64,000 nucleotides of DNA from contig JBBQQC010000017.1 in assembly GCA_038216465.1 (NCBI GenBank), positions 16,530-80,529 on the forward strand, read 5' to 3'. Within the stretch, counting starts at the first letter, position 1. The number at the start of each line of letters is the position of its first letter. The translations under genes and the position numbers were made by a program. The notes under the pieces are model-generated. The model made no database searches, had not been told where the DNA came from, and saw nothing but the letters and a program-made list of their open reading frames with translations. This stretch comes from JACCZX01 sp038216465. GTDB taxonomy: Bacteria; Pseudomonadota; Gammaproteobacteria; Burkholderiales; Burkholderiaceae_F. Below, piece after piece: positions 26,154-35,833 of this stretch.

Positions 26154-27290
26154 CTAGAAAATAGCGCCGCGCGCTTCGATTGGCCATACGGACTCGACGC
26201 GCTCGTGGCGGACAGCGACGACCCAATCGTGCAGATTAACGGTCGGGTCGATGTGTCCGGGAATTAAATGGGTCTTGTCGCCGAGTGCCAGATCGGGACC
26301 GGCGCCGTTGCGCTGTAGCACCGTGTGCTCGTCCGACACGCCGCGTACTTGCCACCCAGCGAGCGCCGGCACCGGCGGCCCTGAGTCGACCGAGAAACTC
26401 TTTAGGCCGGCGTCGAGTGTGGCGCGATCGGACAACGCATCGCGGCGCCGGCTCATCACCGTGCACAGGATCGTCAACGATTGTTCGAACACCGGCCATC
26501 CCGGCTCTGGATCGTTCTTCGCGTAGTCGGCGTCCATCATCACGTACGAGCCCGGTTGAATCTCGTTGTACACGCCGCTCGTTGCTTCAAGCATGAAGGT
26601 ACCGGTGCCGGCGCCGGTGATCACTTCGCACGGCAATCCCGCCGCGATCAGCGCGCGGCGCGCAGACTGCGCCAGCTGCACTGCGGACGAAATCGCGTTG
26701 CGCCGCTCGGCCACGCTGCGCAGGTGCTGTGCGCTGCCGAAGTACGCGTGCAAACCACGCAGCGACAGGTTCGGCTGCGCGGCAATCGCACGTCCGAGTG
26801 CGACGACCGCGTTGAGGTCAGCAACTCCGGCACGATCGTGGCCAACGTCGAGCTCGATGTACGCGTCGAGTTGCGCTCCCGCTTGCTCGCACGCGTGCGC
26901 AAGTTGCATCACGGCGCGCGCATCATCGACGCACACGCCGACCGTCGCTGCCGGATAGCGCGCCGCCAACTGAGCCAGCTGCAACGTCTTGCGGTCGCCG
27001 ACGACCTCGTTGCTGATCAGCACGTTGCCGATGCCGGCCGCTAAAAACGGCTCCGCCTCCGAAGCTTTCTGACAGCAGATGCCGATCGCGCCCGCGGCGA
27101 TTTGCCGGCGCGCGATTTCGACACACTTGTGGCTCTTCGCGTGCGGGCGTACGCGCACGTTGCGGCCGCTAACTGCGCGCATCAGCCGTGCAAGGTTGGC
27201 CTCGAACTTGTCCAGATCGAGTATCAATGCCGGCGTGTCGACGGCGGAGACCAGTTCTCCGCCGCGCGCCGGAACCCAGGGCTGGCTCAT
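26154..27290 (-). CDS. DSD1-family PLP enzyme (D-threonine aldolase / D-serine dehydratase-like)
   Basis: A 378-residue fold-type III PLP enzyme with an alanine-racemase-like N-terminal barrel. The PLP lysine is in RPHAKSHK (near residue 52) and the C-terminal metal-binding motif is GHIDPTVNLHD (His and Asp near 345). Family members are D-threonine aldolase, D-3-hydroxyaspartate aldolase and eukaryotic-type D-serine dehydratase; the exact reaction cannot be decided. The ATG at 27290 starts the conserved region. Divergent from dcd, with 61 bases between the starts; the Bug receptor follows in the same operon. Confidence 0.88.
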   Translation of the reverse strand: MSQPWVPARGGELVSAVDTPALILDLDKFEANLARLMRAVSGRNVRVRPHAKSHKCVEIARRQIAAGAIGICCQKASEAEPFLAAGIGNVLISNEVVGDRKTLQLAQLAARYPAATVGVCVDDARAVMQLAHACEQAGAQLDAYIELDVGHDRAGVADLNAVVALGRAIAAQPNLSLRGLHAYFGSAQHLRSVAERRNAISSAVQLAQSARRALIAAGLPCEVITGAGTGTFMLEATSGVYNEIQPGSYVMMDADYAKNDPEPGWPVFEQSLTILCTVMSRRRDALSDRATLDAGLKSFSVDSGPPVPALAGWQVRGVSDEHTVLQRNGAGPDLALGDKTHLIPGHIDPTVNLHDWVVAVRHERVESVWPIEARGAIF

Positions 27291-27351
27291 CGCCGGCAGT
27301 CTAACGACTGCGCCCGTAGAATCGCGCGTCTTCTGTGCAGATTCCATCATC

Positions 27352-27915
27352 ATGAGCATCAAGAGCGACCGCTGGATATGCCGCATGGCCGCGCAAGGCA
27401 TGATCGAGCCGTTCGAAGCGGGACAAGTGCGTCACGTCAACGGCGAGCGCATCGTCAGCTACGGAACGTCGAGCTACGGCTACGACATCCGCTGCGCCGA
27501 CGAATTCAAGATTTTCACCAACATCAACAGCACGATCGTCGATCCGAAATCGTTCGATCCGAATTCTTTCGTCGATCTGAAAAGCAACGTGTGCATCGTG
27601 CCGCCGAACTCGTTCGCGCTGGCGCGCACCGTCGAATACTTCCGCATTCCGCGTAACGTGCTGACGATCTGCCTCGGGAAATCAACTTACGCCCGCTGCG
27701 GAATCATCGTCAACGTAACGCCGCTCGAGCCCGAGTGGGAGGGGCACGTGACGCTCGAATTTTCGAACACGACGCCGTTGCCGGCGAAGATTTACGCACA
27801 CGAAGGGTGCGCGCAGGTTATCTTCATCGAGTCCGATGAAGTGTGCGAGACGTCGTACAAGGATCGCGGCGGCAAGTACCAGGGTCAGCGCGGCGTGACC
27901 CTCCCGAAAACGTAG
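27352..27915 (+). CDS. dcd: dCTP deaminase
   Basis: A 187-residue dCTP deaminase of typical proteobacterial length. It contains SYGYDIRCADEFKIF near residue 40, the catalytic-site segment SNTTPLPAKIYAHEGCAQVIFI near 136 and the C-terminal YKDRGGKYQGQRGVTLP that closes over the nucleotide. It converts dCTP to dUTP, feeding dTMP synthesis by thymidylate synthase; thyA lies 29 kb away in this window. The ATG at 27352 matches the family start (SIKSDRWI). Confidence 0.96.
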   Translation: MSIKSDRWICRMAAQGMIEPFEAGQVRHVNGERIVSYGTSSYGYDIRCADEFKIFTNINSTIVDPKSFDPNSFVDLKSNVCIVPPNSFALARTVEYFRIPRNVLTICLGKSTYARCGIIVNVTPLEPEWEGHVTLEFSNTTPLPAKIYAHEGCAQVIFIESDEVCETSYKDRGGKYQGQRGVTLPKT

Positions 27916-27944
27916 CGTGGTCCACGCGAGCGGAGCTCTTCGCA

Positions 27945-28913
27945 ATGCTGGTTAACTGTGTCGCCTACGAGAAAGGCCGCCGCCTGTGCGACCTGCAGCT
28001 GGCCGACGTGCGTGCGTGGCTCGACACCCACACCGGCTTTGTCTGGGTAGCGCTGCGCGATCCCGACGACGCCGAGCTCGCTCAGGCAAAGGAAGCCTTT
28101 CGGCTGCCCGGCGAGGCAATCGAGGAGGCGCGCCACGTCTTGCAGCGCCCGATCGTTGCCGAATACGACGATGATCTGCTGTTCGCCATGTTGCAGCTGG
28201 TCGAGTACGTCGACGGTGCGCTGAGTCTGGGAGAACTTTATGTGTTCGTCGGCCCGCGCTTCGTGCTGTCGGTCCGTACCCATAGCGAGCGCAGTCTGCT
28301 CGGCGTTCGAGCTCGGCTCGAACACGAACCCGAGTTGCTCGAGCTGGGTCCCGGCATCGTGCTGTACGCCATCCTTGAAGCGGTCGTGGATCGTTATTTT
28401 CCGGTGATTGACGCGCTGGAGTCCGAGTTCGAGAAGATCGAGCCGCTAATCTTCGAGCAGGGATCGCAGCGTCAAACGCTGCGGCGGGTTTATGCGCTGA
28501 AGCAGCGCGTGGCCGAAATGCGCCACGCGGTGGCTCCGCTTTACGATGCATCAAGCAAATTGCACGGCGGACGTGTGCCGCGCGTCGTGGCCGGCATGAC
28601 CGATTATTTTCGCGATGTGTACGAGTACATGCATCGCGCGCTGGCGGCGCTTGAAAGTCTGCGCGATTCGATTGCCATCGCAATGACGGTCAATCTATCG
28701 ATGGTGACGATCGAGCAAACGGAAATCTCGAAGCGCCTGGCGGCGTGGGCGGCGATTTTCGCAGCAGTAACGGCACTGGCTGGCGTCTGGGGCATGAACT
28801 TCAAGTTCATGCCGGAGTTGGAACAGCCCTGGGGCTACCCCGCAGCGATTGCACTGATGGTTGCAACGGCGGGAATTCTGGCGTGGCGTTTTCGCAAGGC
28901 CGGCTGGTTGTAA
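27945..28913 (+). CDS. CorA family divalent cation transporter
   Basis: A 322-residue protein with a long cytoplasmic N-terminal domain and two C-terminal transmembrane helices (about 262-283 and 294-312). The selectivity-filter motif is GMN in WGMNFKFMPEL, between them. CorA forms a pentameric Mg2+/Co2+ channel; the subgroup here could also carry Ni2+ or Zn2+. The ATG at 27945 is 29 bases after the dcd stop. It is convergent with the FecR-domain gene. Confidence 0.9.
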   Translation: MLVNCVAYEKGRRLCDLQLADVRAWLDTHTGFVWVALRDPDDAELAQAKEAFRLPGEAIEEARHVLQRPIVAEYDDDLLFAMLQLVEYVDGALSLGELYVFVGPRFVLSVRTHSERSLLGVRARLEHEPELLELGPGIVLYAILEAVVDRYFPVIDALESEFEKIEPLIFEQGSQRQTLRRVYALKQRVAEMRHAVAPLYDASSKLHGGRVPRVVAGMTDYFRDVYEYMHRALAALESLRDSIAIAMTVNLSMVTIEQTEISKRLAAWAAIFAAVTALAGVWGMNFKFMPELEQPWGYPAAIALMVATAGILAWRFRKAGWL

Positions 28914-28965
28914 CAGCAGCGCTGCTTATTGGCGCAGCACCGCTGGTCTTACCACTTCAAGCTTG

Positions 28966-30831
28966 CTATTGCTGCACCATCGCCTTGGGTCGCGCTTCGC
29001 GCATGGCCTGCTCCTTTGAACGCGACACCTCCGCGCGTGGGACTTCTACATGCGGCGCTGGCTGGGCAGCGGCAACCGGTGGGGCGGCGCGCGGCGCAGC
29101 TGGCGGTGCCGAATAGACCATCGGCGCCTTGGGCTGCCGGATTGTCGGAGGTGCGCCCGGCGGGTAGCGCGCTGGTTCCGTGGCCGTGCCGCGTGCGTTC
29201 TGCTCGGCTTGCGGCAGCAGCTCCTGCGGCACTCGCGCGCGCGGCTGCGGTCGCGCGATATCAGACGTGCTTCTCTGCGGTGCCGGCGCCGTTTGTATCT
29301 GGGTTGGGGGGCCTCCACGATTAAATTTCGGCGGCGGCGACAGCGGCGCGGGATCGTTGCCCGGCAGCGGCGGCGGCGCTATGACGCCGCGATGCGGAAT
29401 CGGCTCGGCCGCCACCGGCGGCATCACGCGTGTCGGCGCCTGTCCTGCGCCCTTCGGTGCAGGTGCCATCGACGGTGCCGGCGTCGCACGGCCCGCGACT
29501 GCGGGAGCTGGCGTCGATGCCTGCGGCGACGGCTGCACCTGATTCGGTCTGCGAACCATGTTGTCCTCTGCCAGCTTGCGCAACGGCGCAATGTTTTTCG
29601 GCGGGGGCGCCATCGGCTGCAAGCCGGCCAAGTTCGATTGAACCGGAAGCGCAACCTTCATCACCGGATCGCGGAAGCGAGGTCCGGGCACCATCGTCGC
29701 GCCTTCGTTATTCCGATAGGGCGGCGCGCCGCGCGGCGGGTTATTGATGACCGTCTGATTGATGATCGTCACATAGGTGTTGCTGTGCGGATAGTGTGGT
29801 TGATAGCGATGCCACGGCGCTAGCGGATACCAGCCGACGACGGGTCCACCAAAACCGACCGACAAGCTGACGTTGCTGCCGCCGACAAAGCCCACCAGGG
29901 CAGGCGCCCATACCGGGCGTGAGTACAACTCGCCCGGCCACCAGCACCAGCGATTACCGATCGTGACCCAACGACCGTAGTGGAACGGTGCATAACCCCA
30001 TGGCGCCTGGTCGACCCAGGTCCAGCCCCACGGCCTCACCCAACGCCACTGTCCGTAGCGATAGGGAGCCCAACCCACGGGGACGGCGCGCGGCACCCAA
30101 ACGTTGCCGTACGACGCGTCAGAAATCCACTCGCCGTGCTGGTCGAGTTCTTCGTAGCCCGTCATGTACGGCGAGACGTAGCGCGCCGAGCCGACGTCTC
30201 GGTAGCGCTCTTCGCGAGCGAGAGCCCATTGATCGAATGATGTCGTGGCTGCCTGCTCGTAATTGATGCTCGACAATCCGGGGCCCAGGATTAGAGCCTG
30301 ACCGCTGCCCACTGGGATGGAATTGGCCGCTGTCAGCACGCTGCCGTGACCGCTGAACACGGTTACGCGTGCCCGGCCGCCATTGCCGGCGGCGTCGATT
30401 CGATAACGGCCCGGTGCGGCAAGGTCGATGCGAATGCCATCGACGGTCACAGAAGAATTTTCGCCCTGCTGCGGGCGCGCGAGCGCAACGTTCAGCGAAC
30501 CGTTCTCAAGGTTGAACACCGCGCTGCCGTAATCGAGTTGACTGAAGCCGCCGCGGCTGCCGGCCGACAGCCGATACGTGTGCGGGCCGACCCGGAACTC
30601 GGCGCGGCCGTTTGCACCGGTATACAGGCCGCTACCGACCGTGACCACATCATTGATCTGAGCCAGATCCCAGGCGCCGTCCGCATCTTCTTCGGTGCGC
30701 CAGACTTGCACGTCACCTTCTGCAAGCGAAACACGGCCGGCGATCAACGGTGGGCTGTCGTTCGACTGCGCGTGTGCGGTTGCAGATCCCGCGAACAGCA
30801 GTACCGCGAGCAGTTTCAGAAAGCGTTGCAT
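28966..30831 (-). CDS. Secreted FecR-domain / DUF6600 protein with Pro-rich tail
   Basis: About 621 residues from the ATG at 30831, which begins a signal peptide (LLAVLLFAGSATAHAQ). A FecR-like domain (residues about 30-190: GRVSLAEGDVQVWR, FNLENGSLNVAL, RYRIDAAGNGGRARVTVFSG) is followed by repeated Trp/Tyr-Gly motifs (YGNVWVPR, WAPYRYGQWRWVRPWGWTWVD; about 230-330), which is the DUF6600 pattern, and a long Pro/Ala/Arg-rich disordered C terminus. No TM helix or linked sigma gene is present. Probably cell-envelope, function unknown. Confidence 0.75.
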   Translation of the reverse strand: MQRFLKLLAVLLFAGSATAHAQSNDSPPLIAGRVSLAEGDVQVWRTEEDADGAWDLAQINDVVTVGSGLYTGANGRAEFRVGPHTYRLSAGSRGGFSQLDYGSAVFNLENGSLNVALARPQQGENSSVTVDGIRIDLAAPGRYRIDAAGNGGRARVTVFSGHGSVLTAANSIPVGSGQALILGPGLSSINYEQAATTSFDQWALAREERYRDVGSARYVSPYMTGYEELDQHGEWISDASYGNVWVPRAVPVGWAPYRYGQWRWVRPWGWTWVDQAPWGYAPFHYGRWVTIGNRWCWWPGELYSRPVWAPALVGFVGGSNVSLSVGFGGPVVGWYPLAPWHRYQPHYPHSNTYVTIINQTVINNPPRGAPPYRNNEGATMVPGPRFRDPVMKVALPVQSNLAGLQPMAPPPKNIAPLRKLAEDNMVRRPNQVQPSPQASTPAPAVAGRATPAPSMAPAPKGAGQAPTRVMPPVAAEPIPHRGVIAPPPLPGNDPAPLSPPPKFNRGGPPTQIQTAPAPQRSTSDIARPQPRARVPQELLPQAEQNARGTATEPARYPPGAPPTIRQPKAPMVYSAPPAAPRAAPPVAAAQPAPHVEVPRAEVSRSKEQAMREARPKAMVQQ

Positions 30832-31032
30832 AGGGTCTCCGGCGATGTAACCGTGTGAGTAACCTAACGTCCAATGGTTCTCACTGTTGACGCACCGTAA
30901 CTCCGTGGCGCTCGGCACGCTGTAACACCCTGTAACAGGGGCAGATACAGTGCCCGAAACTGGCCTGCTTGCCGTCGAATAAGCGCTGCGCGGATAATCG
31001 CGGTCCCCGCCCGCAGCCGTCGTTTCCCGCCC

Positions 31033-33324
31033 ATGCGATTTCGCTTCCCGATCGTCATCATCGACGAGGATTTCCGTTCCGAGAATGCCAGTGGTCTCGG
31101 CATACGCTCGCTGGCCAAGGCGATTGAGGCCGAAGGCGTCGAAGTGCTCGGCGTCACGACTTTCACCGACGTGTCGAGCTTCGCGCAGCAGCAAAGCCAC
31201 GCCTCCGCGTTCGTGCTATCGGTCGACGACGAGGAGCTTGCCGAGGGCCACGTCAACGAAGAAACGATTGCGAAGCTGGCCGCGTTCGTGCGCGAAATCC
31301 GGCGCCGCAATGCCGATATCCCGATCTTTCTGTACGGCGAGACGCGTACCACGCATCACATGCCGAATGATCTGCTGCGCGAACTGCACGGCTTCATTCA
31401 CATGTTCGAAGACACGCCCGAATTCGTCGCGCGCTACATCATCCGCGAAGCGCGCGTCTACCTCGACGCTCTGGCGCCACCCTTTTTCCGCGCGCTGACG
31501 CACTACGCGCAGGATGGTTCGTACTCGTGGCATTGCCCCGGCCATTCGGGCGGCGTCGCATTTCTGAAAAGCCCGGTCGGCCGCATGTTCCATCAGTTTT
31601 TCGGTGAGAACATGCTGCGCGCCGATGTCTGCAACTCGGTCGACGAGCTGGGGCAGCTGCTCGACCATACCGGGCCGGTCGCCGCGAGCGAACGCAACGC
31701 GGCGCGGATTTTCGGAGCCGACCATCTGTTCTTCGTCACCAACGGCACGTCGACGTCGAACAAGATCGTCTGGCACTACGTGGTCGCGCCGAACGATGTC
31801 GTGGTGGTCGATCGCAACTGCCACAAGTCGGTGCTGCACGCGATCACGATGACAGGTGCGATCCCGTTGTTCCTGACGCCGACGCGCAACCACTTCGGGA
31901 TCATCGGCCCGATCCCGCTCGAAGAATTCAAATGGAAAGCGATCGCGAAGAAAATCGCGCGCCATCCGCTGCTGAAGAACCGCAAGAGCGAGAACGGAAG
32001 GGCGAAGCCGCGCGTGCTTACGCTGACGCAAAGCACGTACGACGGCATTTTGTACAACGTCGAAACGATCAACGAGCAGCTGGACGGCAAGATCGATACG
32101 TTGCACTTCGACGAGGCCTGGCTGCCGCACGCCGCATTTCACGACTTCTATCGTGACATGCACGCGATCGGCGGCGTCAACGCGTCAGGTGTCGAACCGC
32201 CGCGCCGCCGCAACAAAGAGTCGATGATTTTTTCGACGCAGTCGACGCACAAGATGCTGGCCGGCCTGTCGCAGGCGTCGCAGATACTGATTCGCAATTC
32301 GGAAAATGAACACCTCGACCGATATATGTTCAACGAGGCGTTTCTGATGCATACGTCGACGTCGCCCCAGTACGCAATCATCGCGTCTTGCGACGTCGCC
32401 GCGGCGATGATGGAGCCCCCTGGCGGCACCGCGCTGGTCGAGGAATCGATCACTGAGGCAATGGACTTCCGGCGCGCGATGCGCAAGGTCGACCACGAGT
32501 ACGGACACTCGTGGTGGTTCAAGGTTTGGGGTCCCGACAAACTGCCGGCTGAAGGTATCGGTACGCGCGAAGACTGGATTTTGAAATCCGGCGCTGACTG
32601 GCATGGCTTCGGCAATCTTGCGCCGGACTTCAACATGCTCGACCCGATCAAGGCCACCGTCATAACCCCCGGCTTGAATCTCGACGGCTCATTCGTCGAC
32701 CCCGGCATTCCGGCGGCAATCGTCACCAAGTACCTTGCCGAGCACGGCATCATCGTCGAGAAGACCGGGCTGTACTCGTTTTTCATCATGTTCACCATCG
32801 GCATCACCAAAGGGCGATGGAACACGATGGTCACCGAACTGCAGCAATTCAAAGACGACTACGACAAGAATCAGCCGCTATGGCGCGTGATGCCCGAGTT
32901 CCTGAAAGTATTTCCTCAGTACGACAAGATGGGCCTGCGGCAGTTGTGCGACGCTGTGCACGATGTCTACCGCAGCAGCGATATTGCGCGCCTAACCACC
33001 GAGATGTATTTGTCGGAAATGGAGCCGGTGATGAAGCCGACCGACGCCTATGCGCAGATGGCGCACAGCGCGATCGATCGCGTGCCGATCGACGACCTCG
33101 AGGGCCGGGTGACCGCGGTGCTGCTGACGCCGTACCCGCCTGGAATTCCGCTGCTGATTCCGGGCGAGCGCATCAACGCCACGATCGTCCGCTACCTGCA
33201 ATTCGCGCGTGATTTGAACGCGCGCTATCCGGGGTTCGGAACCGACATTCATGGACTGGCGAGGAACGAAGCGGGGGACTACTTTCTGGACTGCGTCGGA
33301 CCCAACGTACATGCAACGACTTAG
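31033..33324 (+). CDS. Arginine/lysine/ornithine decarboxylase (biodegradative, group III PLP)
   Basis: A 763-residue decarboxylase. The N-terminal response-regulator-like wing domain (1-130) precedes the PLP large domain with WHCPGHSGG near 175 and HFDEAWLPHAAFH near 358. The PLP lysine is K407 in STHKMLAG. The C-terminal domain completes the family. Such enzymes make agmatine, cadaverine or putrescine and consume protons. The general similarity favours arginine decarboxylase (AdiA-like), but specificity is inferred only. No antiporter gene is adjacent. A GC-rich hairpin (about 33339-33361) after the stop may be its terminator. Confidence 0.9.
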   Translation: MRFRFPIVIIDEDFRSENASGLGIRSLAKAIEAEGVEVLGVTTFTDVSSFAQQQSHASAFVLSVDDEELAEGHVNEETIAKLAAFVREIRRRNADIPIFLYGETRTTHHMPNDLLRELHGFIHMFEDTPEFVARYIIREARVYLDALAPPFFRALTHYAQDGSYSWHCPGHSGGVAFLKSPVGRMFHQFFGENMLRADVCNSVDELGQLLDHTGPVAASERNAARIFGADHLFFVTNGTSTSNKIVWHYVVAPNDVVVVDRNCHKSVLHAITMTGAIPLFLTPTRNHFGIIGPIPLEEFKWKAIAKKIARHPLLKNRKSENGRAKPRVLTLTQSTYDGILYNVETINEQLDGKIDTLHFDEAWLPHAAFHDFYRDMHAIGGVNASGVEPPRRRNKESMIFSTQSTHKMLAGLSQASQILIRNSENEHLDRYMFNEAFLMHTSTSPQYAIIASCDVAAAMMEPPGGTALVEESITEAMDFRRAMRKVDHEYGHSWWFKVWGPDKLPAEGIGTREDWILKSGADWHGFGNLAPDFNMLDPIKATVITPGLNLDGSFVDPGIPAAIVTKYLAEHGIIVEKTGLYSFFIMFTIGITKGRWNTMVTELQQFKDDYDKNQPLWRVMPEFLKVFPQYDKMGLRQLCDAVHDVYRSSDIARLTTEMYLSEMEPVMKPTDAYAQMAHSAIDRVPIDDLEGRVTAVLLTPYPPGIPLLIPGERINATIVRYLQFARDLNARYPGFGTDIHGLARNEAGDYFLDCVGPNVHATT

Positions 33325-33445
33325 ATCGATGCTGCCGGCAACCGCTTCCGCCTTTAAGCGGCGGCGGCGACAAACCGAAGTGCAGAATTTTCGGTAGCGC
33401 TACGCCTATGGCGGGGCTATCGTGCCGTGTACGGAAGCGTTGTCC

Positions 33446-34021
33446 ATGGAAGAGAAGCAGCTGCTCGACGGTGCCCACGTCGCGCGTGCGATTCGCGCCG
33501 CCGACGGCGGTGATGCACGCGCAGCGGAGCAGTTGTTCGCCGTGCTGTACGAAGAGCTGCATCGCATGGCCAAACGCCAGCTCAATCGCAACGCCTTCGG
33601 GTCGACCCTCGGCGCCACGACGCTGCTACATGAAGCCTACCTTGACATCGCCGGGCGCGACCCCGGTTTTCCTGACCGAGCCCGCTTCTTTGCCTACACC
33701 GCGCGCGCCATGCGCGGCTTGATCATTGACCATGTTCGCGAGCGGCGCGCGCTCAAGCGCGGCGGCGAATTCCATCTGACTGCGCTGAATACGCAGATCG
33801 AGGACGCGGTGCCGCAGCTGAGCGAAATGACGCAACTCGACGATGCGCTGAATGAGCTTGCCCGCGTCGATGCGCCGCTAGCGGAGCTTGTGGATCTGAA
33901 ATTCTTCTGTGGGTTCTCGTTTAACGACATCAGCGTTCTGCGCGGCGTGTCGGAGCGCACCGTTCAGCGCGACTGGAGCAAAGCGCGTTTGTATCTGCGG
34001 CTTACGTTGCGCGACGACTGA
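33446..34021 (+). CDS. ECF-type sigma-70 family RNA polymerase sigma factor
   Basis: About 191 residues from the ATG at 33446; a GTG at 33422 would add eight residues. The sigma2 region is AAEQLFAVLYEELHRMAKRQLNR then TLLHEAYLDIAGR and FFAYTARAMRGLIIDHVRERRALKRGG. The sigma4 helix-turn-helix is LVDLKFFCGFSFNDISVLRGVSERTVQRDWSKARLYL. This is the PF07638-type ECF group, often encoded beside Ser/Thr kinases; such a kinase lies at 35930. No anti-sigma factor is adjacent. Three matching promoter-like sites lie in the next 7 kb and may be its targets. Confidence 0.92.
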   Translation: MEEKQLLDGAHVARAIRAADGGDARAAEQLFAVLYEELHRMAKRQLNRNAFGSTLGATTLLHEAYLDIAGRDPGFPDRARFFAYTARAMRGLIIDHVRERRALKRGGEFHLTALNTQIEDAVPQLSEMTQLDDALNELARVDAPLAELVDLKFFCGFSFNDISVLRGVSERTVQRDWSKARLYLRLTLRDD

Positions 34022-34070
34022 AGCGACGGTGTGCGTGTTTCATGATGGGGTACCCCAGGAGGTATCGACG

Positions 34071-35039
34071 ATGCGTTACCTGACGCGGCTGATACTCAGC
34101 ATGTGGCTGACTTTTTCCTGCATCGCGTTGCACGCGCAGGAATATCCGGCGAAGCCGGTGCGCATCATCGTGCCCTTTGCACCCGGCGGCCCGGCTGACA
34201 TTTACGCGCGCTTCGTCGGACAGCGTCTGCAGGACGCGCTCGGGCAGTCATTCATCATTGATGATCGGCCGGGCGCCGGTTCGATCATCGGTACCGATGC
34301 AGCCGCTAAGAGCGCAGCCGACGGCTACACCCTGCTGATGATGTCGAACACACACACGGTGAACGAATCGCTGATCCCGAACAAGCCGTATCAGTTGCTG
34401 CGCGATTTTGTGCCGGTGGCGCCGATCAATTCTTCGGACCTGGTTCTGGTCGTCCACCCTGCCGTGCCGGCTAACAATCTGGCTGAACTGCTTCAGATGG
34501 CAAAGTCGAAACCGAAAGCGCTGAACTATGCGTCGTCAGGCAACGGCACCCCGTATCACATGGCGGGCGAATTGTTCAAGGCGATGGCGGGCGTCGATAT
34601 CGTCCACATCCCGTACAAGGGAAGTTCCGGGGCCCGCACCGACGTGCTGGGCGGGCAGGTGCAGATGATGTTCGATGCTGTGCCTACGATGACTGATCAC
34701 ATTCGTAGCGGCAAGGTCAAAGCGTTCGGGACTACGGGCGAGAAGCGCTCCGAGGTATTGGCCAACGTTCCGACTATCGCGGAAGCCGGCGTACCGGGCT
34801 ACGAGGCAGTGATCTGGCTGGGCGTGATGGCGCCTCGCAATACACCGCGCGAAATAGTCAATCGTCTGAACGCGGAGATCTCGAAGATCACCAGCCGGCC
34901 TGAGGTCCGCGAAGCCTGGGCGAAGCAGGGCGCGTCGGCCATGACGATGACGCCGGATGAATTTGCCCGCTTTATGACCAGCGACATCGCGAAGTGGGAG
35001 CGGATCGTCAAGATTTCGGGAGCCAAAGCCGATCAATAG
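34071..35039 (+). CDS. Bug family (TctC-type) solute-binding receptor
   Basis: A 322-residue periplasmic receptor with signal peptide (LILSMWLTFSCIALHAQ) and the family segments YPAKPVRIIVPFAPGGPADIYAR and IIDDRPGAGSIIGTDAAAKSAADGYT. ALNYASSGNGTPYHMAGELF near residue 145 is the conserved ligand-cleft segment. A perfect AGGAGG (34057-34062) 8 bases before the ATG fixes the start. No permease genes nearby. It sits 49 bases after the ECF sigma factor and 8 bases before another substrate-binding protein, in the same direction. Confidence 0.93.
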   Translation: MRYLTRLILSMWLTFSCIALHAQEYPAKPVRIIVPFAPGGPADIYARFVGQRLQDALGQSFIIDDRPGAGSIIGTDAAAKSAADGYTLLMMSNTHTVNESLIPNKPYQLLRDFVPVAPINSSDLVLVVHPAVPANNLAELLQMAKSKPKALNYASSGNGTPYHMAGELFKAMAGVDIVHIPYKGSSGARTDVLGGQVQMMFDAVPTMTDHIRSGKVKAFGTTGEKRSEVLANVPTIAEAGVPGYEAVIWLGVMAPRNTPREIVNRLNAEISKITSRPEVREAWAKQGASAMTMTPDEFARFMTSDIAKWERIVKISGAKADQ

Positions 35040-35047
35040 CTGCGCAC

Positions 35048-35749
35048 ATGCGTGAGAACCTGCATGTACTGAGCGCGGGCGCAGCGAAGGGCCTAGTGCT
35101 CGCACTGGCGCCGGCGTTTCTTGCCGCCACCGGCGTGTCCCTTTGCACGACGTTCAACGCGGTCGGCGCGATTCGCGACATGCTCCTTTCGGGCGAGCGG
35201 TGCGACGCATTGATCCTGACCAAAGCGATGATTGACGAATTGGCGGCCAGCGGGCAGGTTGTGTCAGCTACTTGTGCGGTGCTGGGTCGCGTACGCACCG
35301 GGATCGGGGTTCGTGCCGGAGACAGACTGCCGCAGATTGCGGACCGGGCAGCGTTGCAACGAAGCCTGCGCGCCGCCACCGATATCTACTTGCCGGATCC
35401 GCAGCGCGCCACCGCCGGCATCCACTTTGGGCGAGTGCTCGCGCAGCTTGGCATCGATAAGGAAGTTACGCCGAGGTTGCGGGCTTATCCAAATGGCGCG
35501 GCGGCGATGCAGGCGCTGGCACATAGCAGCGGATCAACGCCGATCGGTTGCACGCAGATTACCGAGATCAAATACACCGAAGGTGTCACATTAGTTGGCC
35601 CGCTGCCGGGCGAATTCGAACTCGGAACGATCTATTCAATCGCGGTTTGGGCTGACGCACAGCAGCCGGAGATAGCGCAGCGCTTCGCTCGCTTGCTTTG
35701 CGGATCGGAAGCGGAGAGCGTTCGCGCCGAAGCGGGCTTCGAAACTTGA
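35048..35749 (+). CDS. ModA-like substrate-binding domain protein without signal peptide
   Basis: A 233-residue protein with the ModA/type 2 periplasmic-binding fold pattern: LHVLSAGAAKGLVLALAPAF at the N terminus, CDALILTKAMIDELAASGQV near residue 60, TAGIHFGRVLAQLGI near 121 and SGSTPIGCTQITEI near 160. The family usually binds molybdate or small organic anions. No secretion signal is seen, so either the protein is cytoplasmic or the true start is different; no better upstream start is visible because the frame lies inside the preceding Bug gene. Ligand unknown. Confidence 0.75.
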   Translation: MRENLHVLSAGAAKGLVLALAPAFLAATGVSLCTTFNAVGAIRDMLLSGERCDALILTKAMIDELAASGQVVSATCAVLGRVRTGIGVRAGDRLPQIADRAALQRSLRAATDIYLPDPQRATAGIHFGRVLAQLGIDKEVTPRLRAYPNGAAAMQALAHSSGSTPIGCTQITEIKYTEGVTLVGPLPGEFELGTIYSIAVWADAQQPEIAQRFARLLCGSEAESVRAEAGFET

Positions 35750-35803
35750 AAATAGCTATACCGGCTTTGCTGCGGCATGAGCACCGGTATTCACGCGTTC
35801 ATT

Positions 35804-35833
35804 TGTCGTCTTTCCCGGATCTTTTGCGATTCT
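35804..35833 (+). promoter_or_regulatory. Putative ECF promoter A, before the Ser/Thr kinase
   Basis: TGTCG at 35804-35808, 17 bases, then GCGATTCT at 35826-35833. The same two blocks at the same spacing recur at 38699 and 40617. TGTCG resembles the -35 of some ECF groups. It lies 97 bases before the kinase start. The downstream GAGGTTAGGCCGG partly matches the leader of the other two sites. Confidence 0.55.

Noticed and set aside
28966..30831. FecR-domain protein as an anti-sigma regulator
   Set aside because: It has a signal peptide but no cytoplasmic anti-sigma segment or membrane helix, and no sigma gene is adjacent.
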